From Caballeronia sp. NK8 (lineage in GTDB: Bacteria; Pseudomonadota; Gammaproteobacteria; Burkholderiales; Burkholderiaceae): 64,000 bases of DNA. Numbering within the stretch: the stretch's first letter is position 1; every line of letters begins with the position of its first letter. Positions 18,701-23,103 of the stretch are shown in pieces. The stretch covers positions 248,001 through 312,000 of the forward strand of contig NZ_AP024325.1 in NCBI RefSeq assembly GCF_018408855.1, written 5' to 3'. The translations under genes were made by a program, and so were the position numbers. The notes below the pieces were generated by a model. That model was not told the DNA's origin, did no database searches, and worked only from the letters and a program-made list of their open reading frames with translations.

Positions 18701-19738
18701 GAGCGGCCGGTCGGATTCGATGCGTCCCACATCGCGCCGGATGTCTTTGACGCGATAGCGTTGATGTCGCAGGACCCGGCGACTTTGTTTCGACACCGCG
18801 TCGAGCAGATCGACGATGCTCGTGTCCTCGCCGAGCGCCGCCCGCAACGGCAGCGCGTTGGACAACATGCCCGGCACGCTTCTCGCCAGTCGTCCGACCC
18901 GCGCCGTCACCGGAAAGCCGAGCACCACTTCGGGTTGCCCGCTCAGACGCGCGACATAGGCGGCCATGACCGCCGTGATGAATTGCGGCCACGTCGCGCC
19001 GTTGCGCTCGGAGACTTGCCGCAGAAGCCGCGTCGTTTCGGCTGACAGGCGCATTTGCGCGATCGCCTGTGCGGAGCCGTCCGCGTGAATCGGTTCGTGC
19101 GCCATGCATTCGCCGAGAATCACCGGCTCGGGACAGTCCGCCAGATAGTCGCGCCAGAACTGCTGATCACGCTCGAACGCGCTGGACGCGCGGTAGGCGT
19201 CATCGTCGTCGAGCAGATCGGCGAGCCGTCCCCAGCCGGCTGGCGCGGGCTCGCGTCGCTCGACGAGCGCGGAATAGACCGCCGCGAGACGCTGCGTGAA
19301 AAGGAAAAACGAAAAGCCGTCGAACGCGATGTGATGAATCCGCTGAAACAGAAAGAACCGCGTCGGCCCGGCCTGAAAAAGCGTGCCGTCGAAGAGGGGA
19401 TGACGGCCGAGATCGATGGCTTCGGCAAGCGCGCCCTGCACATGGCGATCGATGGCTTCTACGGGGTCGGGCGCATCGCTGACATCGACCACGGGCAGCG
19501 TGAAGTCTACGAGCGCATCCGGCACGACCTGATGCGGCATGCCATCCTCGATGACGATGCGTACCTGCATCGCGTCCGCTTCGCCGACCGTCTGCCGCAC
19601 CGCCGCTTGCAGCATTTCGATATCGAGCGGCCCGATGATTTCGGTCAACTGCGCGAGATTGAAGCGCGGATCGCGCAAGTCGAGTTGTTGCCGAAAGAAG
19701 ATGCCCGATTGAGCGGGAGCAAGAGGAAAGCTGAGCAT
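1..19738 (-). CDS. NRPS1: six complete modules plus a seventh C domain, 3' end outside window
   Basis: Giant nonribosomal peptide synthetase, open for 6,579 codons from an ATG at 19736-19738 to the left edge; the frame read at positions 101-103 is the same as at the start, so there is no net frameshift. Domain order is C-A-T, C/E-A-T, C-A-T, C-A-T, C-A-T, C/E-A-T, C(partial). Carrier-protein serines lie in GGHSLL motifs near 16,735, 13,525, 10,375, 7,225, 4,060 and 830. The first C domain starts like EntF-type C domains and keeps HHIAFDG near residue 135, so it probably accepts an acyl or peptidyl donor from another carrier protein. Two C domains carry the extra N-terminal HHMLTTEGD motif typical of dual condensation/epimerisation domains. 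No thioesterase or reductase is visible; the end of the gene is missing. Only a weak ribosome site precedes the ATG, and two inverted repeats lie upstream. Confidence 0.95.
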   Translation of the reverse strand, partial: MLSFPLAPAQSGIFFRQQLDLRDPRFNLAQLTEIIGPLDIEMLQAAVRQTVGEADAMQVRIVIEDGMPHQVVPDALVDFTLPVVDVSDAPDPVEAIDRHVQGALAEAIDLGRHPLFDGTLFQAGPTRFFLFQRIHHIAFDGFSFFLFTQRLAAVYSALVERREPAPAGWGRLADLLDDDDAYRASSAFERDQQFWRDYLADCPEPVILGECMAHEPIHADGSAQAIAQMRLSAETTRLLRQVSERNGATWPQFITAVMAAYVARLSGQPEVVLGFPVTARVGRLARSVPGMLSNALPLRAALGEDTSIVDLLDAVSKQSRRVLRHQRYRVKDIRRDVGRIESDRPLFGPTVNIMPDYSVALDFAGCRIGSNRSFYGTPDDLALIVHDEGDAFGIELMFDGNPSLYTPEDVDAHARRFTRLLEQALERPDAPLHAFELLLPERKALLEQWNDTAAPYPEHLCIHQLLEQQVRLTPDAVALVCNDETLTFAQLNARANRLAHRLIALGVRPEDRVALCMERGIGAIGALFAILKAGGAYVPLDPAYPGERLSYILEDASPLLLVADAAGRHALGDTGALTVLDPAASFDDTLPQGDPLVPGLASHHLAYAIYTSGSTGKPKGVLVEHRHVLNLHHALQSTVFAHCAPHSGVTLNASIAFDASVQNLTALLSGHRLMIVSADVRTDAMALVDFLDTAGIDVFDCTPTQLESLFSAGLLERRQSALTILVGGEPLTPQTWNRLARAGQFRAFNVYGPTECTVDATVAEITAEQTQPVIGKPLANTRAYVLDAQRRVVPPGAVGELHIGGAGVARGYLNRPELTAERFLDDPFVPGGRMYRTGDLARYRLDGNIEFLGRNDHQIKIRGFRIEPGEIETQIESHAAVREAVVIARARHQGSQDQQLVAYVTLHADIDASALREHLASRLPDYMVPSAFVTLDALPLTPSGKLDRRALPDPQADAFALRPFEAPQGRTETALAELWAELLGLERVGRHDNFFALGGHSLLAVTLIERLRRIGIQASVRDLFATPVLSALAPSLDRGTSTVDIVVPPNAITFGCTALTPAMLPLIELTQTDIDRIVAQVPGGLANVQDIYALAPLQEGILFHHMLTTEGDPYLQTAHLAFDSRARLDAWPDALQRVIDRHDILRTAFIHDGLSTAAQVVWRKAPVTITEIDGQLAQHFDARTQRLDLTQAPLLRIAIAPEAQSSRWLVQLNWHHLIGDHATLDVMHAEIDAIVNGKGDTLGAAQPFRNLVAQARLDANQQAHEAFFRDMLADVSEPTLPFGLTDVHHDGSAIAEARVTLPASLDSRLRTQARSLGVSLASLCHLAWARVLNAGSAVDSDGRIVFGTVLLGRMQAGVDQALGLLINTLPVRLDITGAAVADSVRDTHERLAALLQHQHAPLALAQRCSGVAAPAPLFSALLNYRHNQGPADEREGFDGIELLSAEERTNYPLTLSVDDNGDSLELTAQTVAPLSPEQLCGYMQQALSSLVQALEQAPRTPVNQLDVLPPDIRTLLVETWNGIGAGYPADLCIHQLFEQHARSKPDAIALVFEDESLTYGQLNARANRLAHHLIALGVAPEDRVALCVERGIGMVVALMAILKAGGAYVPLDPAYSGERLNHILTDSTPRLLLADAAGREALGDTGSLTVLDPDASLDDSYPQDDPQVPVAPPHLAYVIYTSGSTGKPKGVMVEHAQIVRLFDATQDWFGFHERDVWCLFHSFAFDFSVWELWGALRHGGKLVIVPQHVARFAPDFLRLLQREGVTVLNQTPSAFRALIQAQEANDGPIALRYVIFGGEALNPSMLEPWYARHSDQQPRLINMYGITETTVHVTYRPLTREDCADGNSPIGVRIPDLTVYLLDAQGQLAPVGAVGELYVGGAGVARGYLNRPELTAERFIDDPFVPGSRLYRTGDLGRYRPDGSLEFFGRNDHQVKIRGFRIELGEIEAQIASHPAVREAVVIARARQQDDQQLVAYVTLASEIDANALREHLSSRLPDYMVPSAFVVLDALPLTPNGKLDRRALPDPLWQSLDEYVAPRTSLEDTLAQCFASVLGLERVSVFDNFFALGGHSLLATQLVSRLREALAIELPLRALFDAPSVASLAETLEESSRQVIALPPLQALPRPAHLPLSFAQERLWFLEQLNPGQSTYHIPIALRLRGTLDVPAFHAALNALVARHESLRTSFAQHDGQAVQRIAAELELALPLDTLAPGTQADEVRRLAQDEARRPFDLQHGPLLRARLLRLAEEEHVLLFTMHHIVSDGWSSGVLVRELGACYTAALRNEPIALPPLAVQYADYTLWQRDWLAGAELERQTQYWRNQLAELAPLDLPTDCPRPAQISGRGATLPFAVNPALYERLNALSHREGVTPFMLLLAVFQTLLARLSGQTEVAVGSPIANRTHAQIEPLIGLFVNTLVLRADLSGTPSLRDLLAQVRNTTLAAYAHQDLPFEKLVEALAPVRDTSRTPLFQVMFVLQNAPMEALALPGLTLELLPAAEAGAKFDLTLSLTHSEDGLAGTFSYATDLFDERTIARLGERFTRLLQQALDQPDAPLHAHELVLPEEHALLERWNDTAATYPEHLCIHQLFEQQVQRTPDAIALVFEDTSLTYAQLNARANQLAHHLIALGVCPEDRVALCMERGIGMVVALMAILKAGAAYVPLDPAYPGERLSHILTDATPRLLLADTAGREALGDTGSLTVLDPDASLDDALSQDDPQTAVAPHHLAYVIYTSGSTGKPKGVAIEHRTLVASTCARHQFYERASNERFLLLSSLAFDSSVAGLFGTLTNGGCLALVDIDTARDPNAIIKLVRDRDITRVLCVPSLGQAILDSMSSSGEHQLREIIVAGEACPPNLARQSSTLPRPVSLYNEYGPTEATVWATAYRCLPEETNLVPIGRPIANTRIYLLDAQRQLMPPGAVGELYVGGAGVSRGYLNRPELTAERFLDDPFVAGARMYRTGDLARYRADGNIEFLGRNDHQVKIRGFRIELGEIEAQIASHPAVREAVVIARARHEKTQDQQLVAYVTLASEIDASALREHLSSRLPDYMVPSAFVVLDALPLTPNGKLDRRALPDPQWQSLDEYVAPRTALEATLAQCFASVLGLERVSVFDNFFALGGHSLLATQLVSRLREALAIELPLRALFDAPSVASLAEALSLNQPSSDSSILPPLQALPRPAHLPLSFAQERLWFLEQLNPGQSTYHIPIALRLSGTLDVPAFHAALNALVARHESLRTSFAQHDGQAVQRIAAELELALPLDTLAPGTQADEVRRVAQDEARRPFDLQHGPLLRARLLRLAEEEHVLLFTMHHIVSDGWSSGVLVRELGACYTAALRNEPIALPPLAVQYADYTLWQRDWLAGAELERQTQYWRNQLAELAPLDLPTDRPRPAQISGRGATLPFAVNPALYERLNALAHREGVTPFMLLLAVFQTLLARLSGQTEVAVGSPIANRTHAQIEPLIGLFVNTLVLRADLSGTPSLRDLLAQVRNTTLAAYAHQDLPFEKLVEALAPVRDTSRTPLFQVMFVLQNAPMDALALPGLTLELLPAAEAGAKFDLTLSLTHSQDGLAGTFSYATDLFDERTIARLGERFTSLLQQALDQPDAPLHAHELVLPEEHALLERWNDTAAAYPEHLCIHQLFEQQVQRTPNAIALVFEDASLTYAQLNARANQLAHHLIALGVRPEDRVALCMERGIGMVVALMAILKAGGAYVPLDPAYPGERLSHILTDATPRLLLADTAGREALGDTGSLTVLDPDASLDDALSQDDPQTAVAPHHLAYVIYTSGSTGIPKGVMVAHNHVANLHHALQSTVFAHCAANSGVSLNASIAFDSSLKSLSSLLAGHRLIVIPADVRADAAALIEFLNAADVDVLDCTPTQLDALLATGLLERRQSDLTLLVGGEALTQQMWNCLAHADQIRAFNVYGPTECTVDATVTEITTEQTQPVIGKPIDNARVYLLDAQRQLMPPGAVGELYIGGAGVSRGYLNRPELTAERFLDDPFVAGARMYRTGDLARYRADGNIEFLGRNDHQVKIRGFRIELGEIEAQIASHPAVREAVVIARARHEKTQDQQLVAYVTLASEIDANALREHLSSRLPDYMVPSAFVVLDALPLTPNGKLDRRALPDPQWQSLDEYVAPRTALEATLAQCFASVLDLERVSVFDNFFALGGHSLLATQLVSRLREALAIELPLRALFDAPSVASLAETLEESSRQVIALPSLQALPRPAHLPLSFAQERLWFLEQLNPGQSTYHIPIALRLRGTLDVPAFHAALNALVARHESLRTSFAQHDGQAVQRIAAELELALPLDALAPGTQADEVRRLAQDEARRPFDLQHGPLLRARLLRLAEEEHVLLFTMHHIVSDGWSSGVLVRELGACYTAALRNEPIALPPLAVQYADYTLWQRDWLAGAELERQTQYWRNQLAELAPLDLPTDRPRPAQISGRGATLPFTVNPALYERLNALANREGVTPFMLLLAVFQTLLARLSGQTEVAVGSPIANRTHAQIEPLIGLFVNTLVLRADLSGAPSLRDLLAQVRNTTLAAYAHQDLPFEKLVEALAPVRDTSRTPLFQVMFVLQNAPMEALALPGLTLELLPAAEAGAKFDLTLSLTHSQDGLAGTFSYATDLFDERTIARLGERFTSLLQQALDQPDAPLHAHELVLPEEHALLERWNDTAAAYPEHLCIHQLFEQQVQRTPDAIALVFEDASLTYAQLNARANRLAHHLIALGVRPEERVALCMERGIGMVVALMAILKAGGAYVPLDPTSVADRLGYMLDDAQVSLLITQPQLLERLPDVARNLPVVCPDIETNAIEARPDTQPAIEAHPQYPAYVIYTSGSTGQPKGVVLSHRNLANYLNGVLARMDVPMPGSMALASTIATDLGHTILFGALVAGHALHILSTERTSDGYLFGQYMRENNIGILKIVPGHLRALIDVMSDTSALPTQLLVLGGEATRSEWIMSVQALNPDLRILNHYGPTETTVGVLTHALSDTTTYGTSIPIGQPLANTRAYVLDEYLRALPIGVTGELYIGGAGLATGYLRRAALTAQRFVASPFVAGARMYRTGDLARYRADGNIEFLGRNDHQVKIRGFRIELGEIEAQLTDHPAVREAVVIARARQQDDQQLIAYVTPLADIDGNALREHLSARLPDYMVPSAFVVLDALPLTPNGKLDRRALPDPQADAFALRPFEAPQGQTETALADLWAELLGLERVGRQDNFFSLGGHSLLAVTLIERMRRVGLHASVRDLFATPVLSALAASLDRGTSTTDIVVPPNAITPERTAITPAMLPLIALTQSDIDRIVEHVPGGLANVQDIYALAPLQEGILFHHMLTTEGDPYLQTARLAFDSRARLDAWLDALQQVVKRHDILRTAFIYDALSTPAQVVLREAPVSLDEIELDPTHGPIAEQLAGLFDARSQRLSLTQAPLLRLTIAQEPGSGRWLALLVWHHLIGDHVTLEVIQKEISALLDGRGHSLGAAQPFRDLVAQARLGASQQAHEAFFRDMLADVSEPTLPFGLTNVHHDGSAVAEARVTLPASLNTRLRTQARSLGVSLASLCHLAWARVLSASSAIDSDGRIVFGTVLLGRMQAGVDQALGLLINTLPIRLDVNGTSVADSVRDTHERLAALLQHQHAPLALAQRCSGVTAPAPLFSALLNYRHNQASADDAQAFDGIELLGAEERTNYPLMLAVEDNGESLGLTAQTIALLSPTQLCGYMEQALSSLVQALEQAPRTPVNQLDVLPPEARTLLVETWNDTAATYPEHLCIHQLFEQQVQRSPDAIALVFEDTSLTYAQLNARANQLAHHLIALGVRPEDRVALCVERGIGMVVALLAILKAGSAYVPLDPAYPGERLSHILTDSTPRLLLADAAGREALGDTGSLTVLDPDASLDDTLPQDDPQTTVAPQHLAYVLFTSGSTGKPKGVMVEHREMLNFLCSMRDVTAMCADDTLLAVTTIAFDIAGLELYLPLSTGARVVLARRSDAADPLALQALLTKHDTTFMQATPATWRMLLDAQWSGNAQLTALCGGEALSAGLAARLGDKVKSLWNLYGPTETTVWSSCYHAGVEASVSSTVPVGRPIANTRMYLLDAQYRLVPPGAVGELYIGGAGVARGYLNRPDLTAERFIDDPFVAGARMYRTGDLARYRADGNIEFLGRNDHQVKIRGFRIELGEIEAQIASHAAVREAVVIARARQQDDQQLVAYVTAATEIDASALREHLAQRLPDYMVPSAFVVLDALPLTPNGKLDRRALPDPQWQSLDEYVAPRTALEDTLAQCFASVLGLERVSVFDNFFALGGHSLLATQLVSRLREALAIELPLRALFDAPSVASLAEALGESSQQVIALPPLQALPRPAHLPLSFAQERLWFLEQLNPGQSTYHIPIALRLSGALDVPAFHAALNALVARHESLRTSFAQHDGQAVQRIAAELELALPLDTLAPGTQAAEVRRLAQDEGRRPFDLQHGPLLRARLLRLAEEEHVLLFTMHHIVSDGWSSGVLVRELGACYTAALRNEPIALPPLAVQYADYTLWQRDWLAGAELERQTQYWRNQLAELAPLDLPTDRPRPAQISGRGAT
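740..3960 (-). other. NRPS1 module 6 (dual C/E-A-T), A domain predicted Gly
   Basis: Dual C/E about 3,920-2,520 with HHMLTTEGD near 3,750 and HHLIGDH near 3,375; A about 2,500-980; T about 930-740. The pocket read from FDIAGL, FMQATP, TALCGG, NLYG and TVW gives DILQLGLVW(K), which differs from the remembered Gly code (DILQLGLIWK) at one position. Confidence 0.72.
3960..7120 (-). other. NRPS1 module 5 (C-A-T), A domain predicted Asp
   Basis: C about 7,080-5,750, A about 5,730-4,210, T about 4,160-3,960 (here LGGHSLLAVTL, like T1 and unlike the ATQLVSRL type of T2-T4). The pocket read from TDLGHT, ILKIVP, LLVLGG, NHYG and TVG gives DLTKVGHVG(K), nine of ten positions equal to the Asp code DLTKVGHIGK I remember. 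A dual C/E domain follows, so the product residue should be D-Asp or a hydroxylated form of it. Confidence 0.72.
7120..10280 (-). other. NRPS1 module 4 (C-A-T), A domain predicted Glu
   Basis: C about 10,240-8,900 (HHIVSDG), A about 8,880-7,370, T about 7,310-7,120. The pocket read from FDSSLK, VLDCTP, TLLVGG, NVYG and TVD gives DSKDLGVVD(K), one position away from the Glu code DAKDLGVVDK that I remember. The specificity core (about 7,880-8,385) is closely related to that of module 1 (Gln), including in its nucleotide sequence, while the flanks match module 3. Confidence 0.7.
10280..13420 (-). other. NRPS1 module 3 (C-A-T), substrate unassigned (weakly His-like)
   Basis: LCL-type C about 13,380-12,040 with HHIVSDG; A about 12,030-10,500; T about 10,460-10,280. 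The pocket read from FDSSVA, VLCVPS, EIIVAG, NEYG and TVW gives DSACIAEVW(K). I know no exact match. The D-S...A-E-V...K frame resembles His codes I remember, but this is tentative. The core of the A domain (about 11,040-11,540) differs completely from that of module 4 although both flanks are nearly identical. Confidence 0.6.
13420..16640 (-). other. NRPS1 module 2 (dual C/E-A-T), A domain predicted Thr
   Basis: Dual C/E about 16,600-15,230: the N-terminal part has HHMLTTEGD, and the main active-site motif is HHLIGDH instead of HHxxxDG, as in dual domains. A about 15,200-13,640, T about 13,600-13,420. The pocket read from FDFSVW, VLNQTP, YVIFGG, INMYG and TVH gives DFWNIGMVH(K), the classical Thr code from memory. 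Confidence 0.78.
16640..19738 (-). other. NRPS1 module 1 (C-A-T), A domain predicted Gln
   Basis: C about 19,738-18,450, A about 18,400-16,870, T about 16,830-16,640. Pocket residues at GrsA positions 235, 236, 239, 278, 299, 301, 322, 330, 331, read from FDASVQ, FDCTP, TILVGG, NVYG and TVD, give DAQDLGVVD(K). As I remember the Stachelhaus tables this is the published Gln code. The following dual C/E domain should convert the loaded residue to the D form. Boundaries are approximate. Confidence 0.75.
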
Positions 19739-20034
19739 GGCATCAATCCGTATATGCGAGCACGCGGGTGCTCTGGAAACCGATGATCAAGGACATCGTT
19801 ACCCAACACGCATGGAAGAAATGCACGTTTGTTCGCGTTTCTTCCAGCCGGCCACGGATCCTTGCGTAGTGATCAGACTGTCAAACCTGATTGCCGTCGA
19901 TATTCGCTTCGCGGGATCTCTCGCATTCGACACAACAGGCCAATCCAATGCGTACAGGATGAGCCCGATGAATTATGGTCGAATTAGAGATGCTCGCGCA
20001 TCGGCGGTGACAGAGCGATGAAGGGCGGAATCGA
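19739..20034. promoter_or_regulatory. Intergenic region upstream of NRPS1 with two perfect inverted repeats
   Basis: This 296-bp gap is by far the largest in the NRPS cluster and may hold a separate NRPS1 promoter. It contains an 8-bp perfect inverted repeat GGAAGAAA/TTTCTTCC (19,814-19,821 and 19,838-19,845, 16-nt centre) and a 6-bp hairpin GAGCAC/GTGCTC (19,758-19,773, 4-nt loop) only 20 nt before the NRPS1 ATG. No clear -35/-10 pair or Fur-like box was recognised by eye. Confidence 0.5.
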
Positions 20035-20931
20035 TCAGGGATTCACGATTCGCGACAGCGAGCCCAGCGCGACGAACGCTCTCATGCGCAGCGCCAGCGC
20101 GAGACTTCCCTGTGCCCGGATGACGTCCCTCACGGCCGGGTCGCTCAACGATCCGAGCCGGTTGAGCGGCGTGCGAAAACAATGCGCCAGCGTGATGCCG
20201 AACCCGGTATCCGCAGGGTCGACGCCATGCCACCAGAACGGCGGGATATAGAGGACATCGCCGGGCTCGAGCGTCGCTTCGAATTTCATCAGCGACGCGT
20301 CCGCGGGAAAGAAACGCGCCCGCTCCTCCATGTGGTGAAGGTTGGACCTGATCGGCCCGGCATACGCGTGCCAGTCTTCATTCGAGAGCCTGAACATCGA
20401 GATGCGTTTCGATCCGAGAATCTGTGTCGTCAACGTCTCGTCCGTCGTGTGGTAATGCCACTCGGTCGAAGCATTGCGATAAATGAAAAGACGGTCGCGC
20501 GCATAGACGCGTGGCGGCAAATCGCGGTTTGCGCCGAGAAAATCATAGCTGCCGAGATCGGCTTTCCATTCCGGAGGAATGGGCAACGCGCGAATGGCCA
20601 ACGTGTCTTCCGGGGTGGCGTTGCGCAGTCGCGCGATGGCTTCATCGAGGCGGTACTTCGGCAGGTTCTGGTGCCAGAGTCCGGCCGGACTCGCGTTGAA
20701 GGTATCGGATACACCTACCTCACGATTCGTCAGTGCTTCGAGATAACCGGGCGTGCCCCACTTCTTCAATGCAGGCCAGTTCGGGACAGCATGTCTGATG
20801 ACGACAGGCTGCTGGGCGCAGACGAAATCGCGCCAGAACCTGTCGTGTCCGAGTGTTTCGTTTTCGATCGATGGAAGTTCCACATTCCGGCCCGGAACGA
20901 GATCGATAACCTTCACGATGCGCTTTGCCAT
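20035..20931 (-). CDS. JmjC/cupin-8 type Fe(II)/2-oxoglutarate-dependent oxygenase
   Basis: A 298-aa cytosolic protein of the cupin-8/JmjC-like family, whose characterised members hydroxylate amino-acid side chains. The double-stranded beta-helix is visible from about residue 150 (RLFIYRNAS) to 250. Iron-ligand candidates are H159, H161 or D164 in EWHYHTTDE, and H235 in YIPPFWWHG; the usual HxD motif is thus replaced by HYH or displaced. The arginine-like 2-oxoglutarate contact was not identified. The start is supported by a GGGGAT sequence a few bases before the ATG; it lies 21 nt after the upstream MbtH gene, so the two are probably co-transcribed. Inferred role: beta-hydroxylation of an NRPS-bound or free amino acid (Asp, Gln, Glu or the module-3 residue are candidates). 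Confidence 0.8.
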   Translation of the reverse strand: MAKRIVKVIDLVPGRNVELPSIENETLGHDRFWRDFVCAQQPVVIRHAVPNWPALKKWGTPGYLEALTNREVGVSDTFNASPAGLWHQNLPKYRLDEAIARLRNATPEDTLAIRALPIPPEWKADLGSYDFLGANRDLPPRVYARDRLFIYRNASTEWHYHTTDETLTTQILGSKRISMFRLSNEDWHAYAGPIRSNLHHMEERARFFPADASLMKFEATLEPGDVLYIPPFWWHGVDPADTGFGITLAHCFRTPLNRLGSLSDPAVRDVIRAQGSLALALRMRAFVALGSLSRIVNP

Positions 20932-20952
20932 TTTCTATCCCCAGATCAAGGT

Positions 20953-21138
20953 TCAATGAGAACGCGGATCGATCGAACGGGCATCGATGAAGTCGAGGCA
21001 TTGCCTGAGTGAACTATGCGCATGCTCCACTTCCCAGCCGGACGGCACGTCGAGATGAGCGGGCCAGAGCGAGCGTTGCCGCGATGCGTTGATCAGGACA
21101 AGGAACGTGGCTCGTTCATCGTCGAATGGGTTGTCCAT
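20953..21138 (-). CDS. MbtH-like protein, C-terminally degenerate
   Basis: A 61-aa MbtH-family protein; these small proteins bind A domains and help them fold or adenylate. It has NPFDD, FLVL.N and the SLWP and VPSGW tryptophan motifs, but the family's closing W-x-D-x-RP signature reads RSIDPRSH, so the third conserved Trp and the final Pro are lost. It sits between the exporter (93 nt upstream) and the JmjC gene (21 nt downstream). A second, canonical MbtH gene at 22,887-23,090 may serve NRPS2 while this one serves NRPS1; that division is inference. Confidence 0.85.
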   Translation of the reverse strand: MDNPFDDERATFLVLINASRQRSLWPAHLDVPSGWEVEHAHSSLRQCLDFIDARSIDPRSH

Positions 21139-21231
21139 GCTGTTGCTCCCTTCGTTCGCGTTTCCAGTCGCAATGAAATATAGGCAAAGGGAGTTAGCAA
21201 TGAATTAGGGGTCGTGTGAGGAAAGATGCGC

Positions 21232-22866
21232 TCAGGTATCGACGGCCGCCGTCATCACGCGCGCGACTTTTCCTTCTTCCATCCAGACGACCTTGTCGGC
21301 GGCGCCGAACCAGCGATCGTCGTGACTGACGGCGATGATCGTCTTTCCTGCCGCCTTCAGCCGCGGCAGCAGTTTCTCGTAGTAATAGCGACGGAACTGC
21401 GGGTCCTGATCGGCCGCCCATTCATCGAAGATCAGCACGGGGCGCCCTTCCGCGAGCGCGCTGACCATCGCGAGCCGCTTGCGCTGCCCGCTCGACAGAT
21501 CCGTGGTGCTGAAACGCCCGAGCTTGTAATGAACCTTGTCGGACAGATCCATTTCCCTGATCAGTTCGGCCAGATCATCCTGCGCGGCATCGAGGCCATA
21601 GAGACGATCGAACAGATGAAAGTCGGAGAAGATCACCGAGAACAATTGCCGATACGCCGTCGCATTGGCATCGGTGACGATCTTTTCATCCCAGCGCACT
21701 TCACCGCTATCCTGCGCGTACAACTGTGTGACCAGATTGAGCAAGGTGGATTTGCCGCTGCCGTTGCCGCCTGCGATGAACGTCACTTCGCCTGCCTTGA
21801 TGAAAAGATCGCACGGACCGACATGAAAGCCCTGCTGTCCGTCCGCATTCTTGTAGCTGTAGCTCACGCCGCTTAGCGTGATGCCGTGCGCCAGTACGGG
21901 CGCTGATGCGTCGGGCCCCGATTCGGCCGCGCGTTTGGCCTGCTCCAGTTCGCGTTCGAGCGCGTCCAGGCGGTCCACGGCGAGATCGGCGCGCGACACC
22001 GCGGGCAGCGCCTGAATCAGACTGGCGATGGCGCCGCCCGAGAACACGATGACGAGAATGATCTTCGCCGGCGTCGACGTATTGCTGATGTAGTACGGCA
22101 TCAGAAACACCATGCAACCGAGCAGGCCATAGAAAAACGCGTCGCTCAGCGTCTGGCCGCGATTGAAGCCGCGCCCCGAGCTCACGCGCAAATCCTGCAC
22201 GGCGAGCGCCCGCTGCACGATGTAGTTGTCGAAGAGGTCGGTGTCGCGGCGCGCATTCATCTTGATCTCGCGAAAGCCGCGCAGCAAGTGATCGAAGCTC
22301 GAACGAAACGCGCTTTCGAGTTCCGTCGCTTCTTTCGACAGCGCTTCCGCATACTTGTAGCTGCTGCGATAAAAGAACGTCGCGACGCCCAGAAACAGCA
22401 GCGTGACACCGAACGCAATCAGCGACAGGTAGCCGATATACAGCGCCGAAGACAATAGCTGCGTGACGAAGTAAATCAGCACGATGACGGTCGGCGCGGC
22501 TTCCTCGATGGTCTGCAGGTCCCGGCCGATGGCAAAGTCCACGCGCATCGCGCCGATGTTCTCATAGGCCTCCAGGTCCAGCGAACGCACTGCCCGCGCG
22601 AGGCTCAGGCGTTTTTGCAGGATGAAGTTGGAGATCACGGTGGTGGTGGCGTTGAGCGCATAGTTCATCGCGAGAAGCAACGCGACGCTCGCGATGAAGA
22701 AGAACGCCATCAGATAGAGGTTCGGGCCTTTCGACTGATCCTGGTTCGCGACGGTCGTGACCAGCGCGATCACGCCGGACATCATCACGCCTGGCAAGGT
22801 CGAGGCCAGGAGCAAGGGCGTGCGGTCGCGTCTGGCCTCGCCGAACAGCAGCTTGATGAATTTCAT
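21232..22866 (-). CDS. Cyclic-peptide-type ABC exporter (SyrD/PvdE-like), fused membrane and ATPase domains
   Basis: A 544-aa half-transporter of the family that exports nonribosomal peptides or their precursors across the inner membrane. The N-terminal half has about six hydrophobic segments (first two near residues 16-36 and 50-70). The ATPase half has Walker A GGNGSGKST (near 375), signature LSSGQRKR, Walker B VLIFDEW and the switch-region histidine in AVSHDDR. The length matches SyrD/PvdE (about 550 aa). It is embedded in the NRPS operon 20 nt downstream of the canonical MbtH gene, so the peptide is the likely substrate. Whether it exports the final product or an intermediate for periplasmic maturation cannot be told. 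Confidence 0.9.
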   Translation of the reverse strand: MKFIKLLFGEARRDRTPLLLASTLPGVMMSGVIALVTTVANQDQSKGPNLYLMAFFFIASVALLLAMNYALNATTTVISNFILQKRLSLARAVRSLDLEAYENIGAMRVDFAIGRDLQTIEEAAPTVIVLIYFVTQLLSSALYIGYLSLIAFGVTLLFLGVATFFYRSSYKYAEALSKEATELESAFRSSFDHLLRGFREIKMNARRDTDLFDNYIVQRALAVQDLRVSSGRGFNRGQTLSDAFFYGLLGCMVFLMPYYISNTSTPAKIILVIVFSGGAIASLIQALPAVSRADLAVDRLDALERELEQAKRAAESGPDASAPVLAHGITLSGVSYSYKNADGQQGFHVGPCDLFIKAGEVTFIAGGNGSGKSTLLNLVTQLYAQDSGEVRWDEKIVTDANATAYRQLFSVIFSDFHLFDRLYGLDAAQDDLAELIREMDLSDKVHYKLGRFSTTDLSSGQRKRLAMVSALAEGRPVLIFDEWAADQDPQFRRYYYEKLLPRLKAAGKTIIAVSHDDRWFGAADKVVWMEEGKVARVMTAAVDT

Positions 22867-22886
22867 AAGTGCTTGTTATCCCCGTG

Positions 22887-23090
22887 CTACGGCGCTTCGC
22901 GCCGCAGGCTTGCCGGCCGTATGTCGGTCCAGTTTTCGTTGATGTAGGCGATGCACGCCTGACGCGTCGCCACGCCGAACACGCTATCCCATCCGGCGGG
23001 CACGGCGGCGAACGAAGGCCACAGGGAATGCTGCCCTTCTTCATTGCGCAGCACGAGAAACTCGCCGGTTTCGTCATCGAAAGGATTCAT
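22887..23090 (-). CDS. MbtH-like protein, canonical
   Basis: A 67-aa MbtH-family chaperone of NRPS adenylation domains. All hallmarks are present: NPFDDE, EFLVL, SLWP, VPAGW and the terminal [14 protein letters not shown] ribosome site lies just before the ATG. It follows the HpaB-like gene by 13 nt and precedes the ABC exporter by 20 nt, so it is part of the same transcript as NRPS2. Confidence 0.93.
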   Translation of the reverse strand: MNPFDDETGEFLVLRNEEGQHSLWPSFAAVPAGWDSVFGVATRQACIAYINENWTDIRPASLRREAP

Positions 23091-23103
23091 CTCGCTCTCC
23101 GGA

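Noticed and set aside
19737..20021. A 94-codon plus-strand frame in the gap before NRPS1
   Set aside because: Starts inside the NRPS1 start codon, has no ribosome site or family features; better explained as regulatory DNA.
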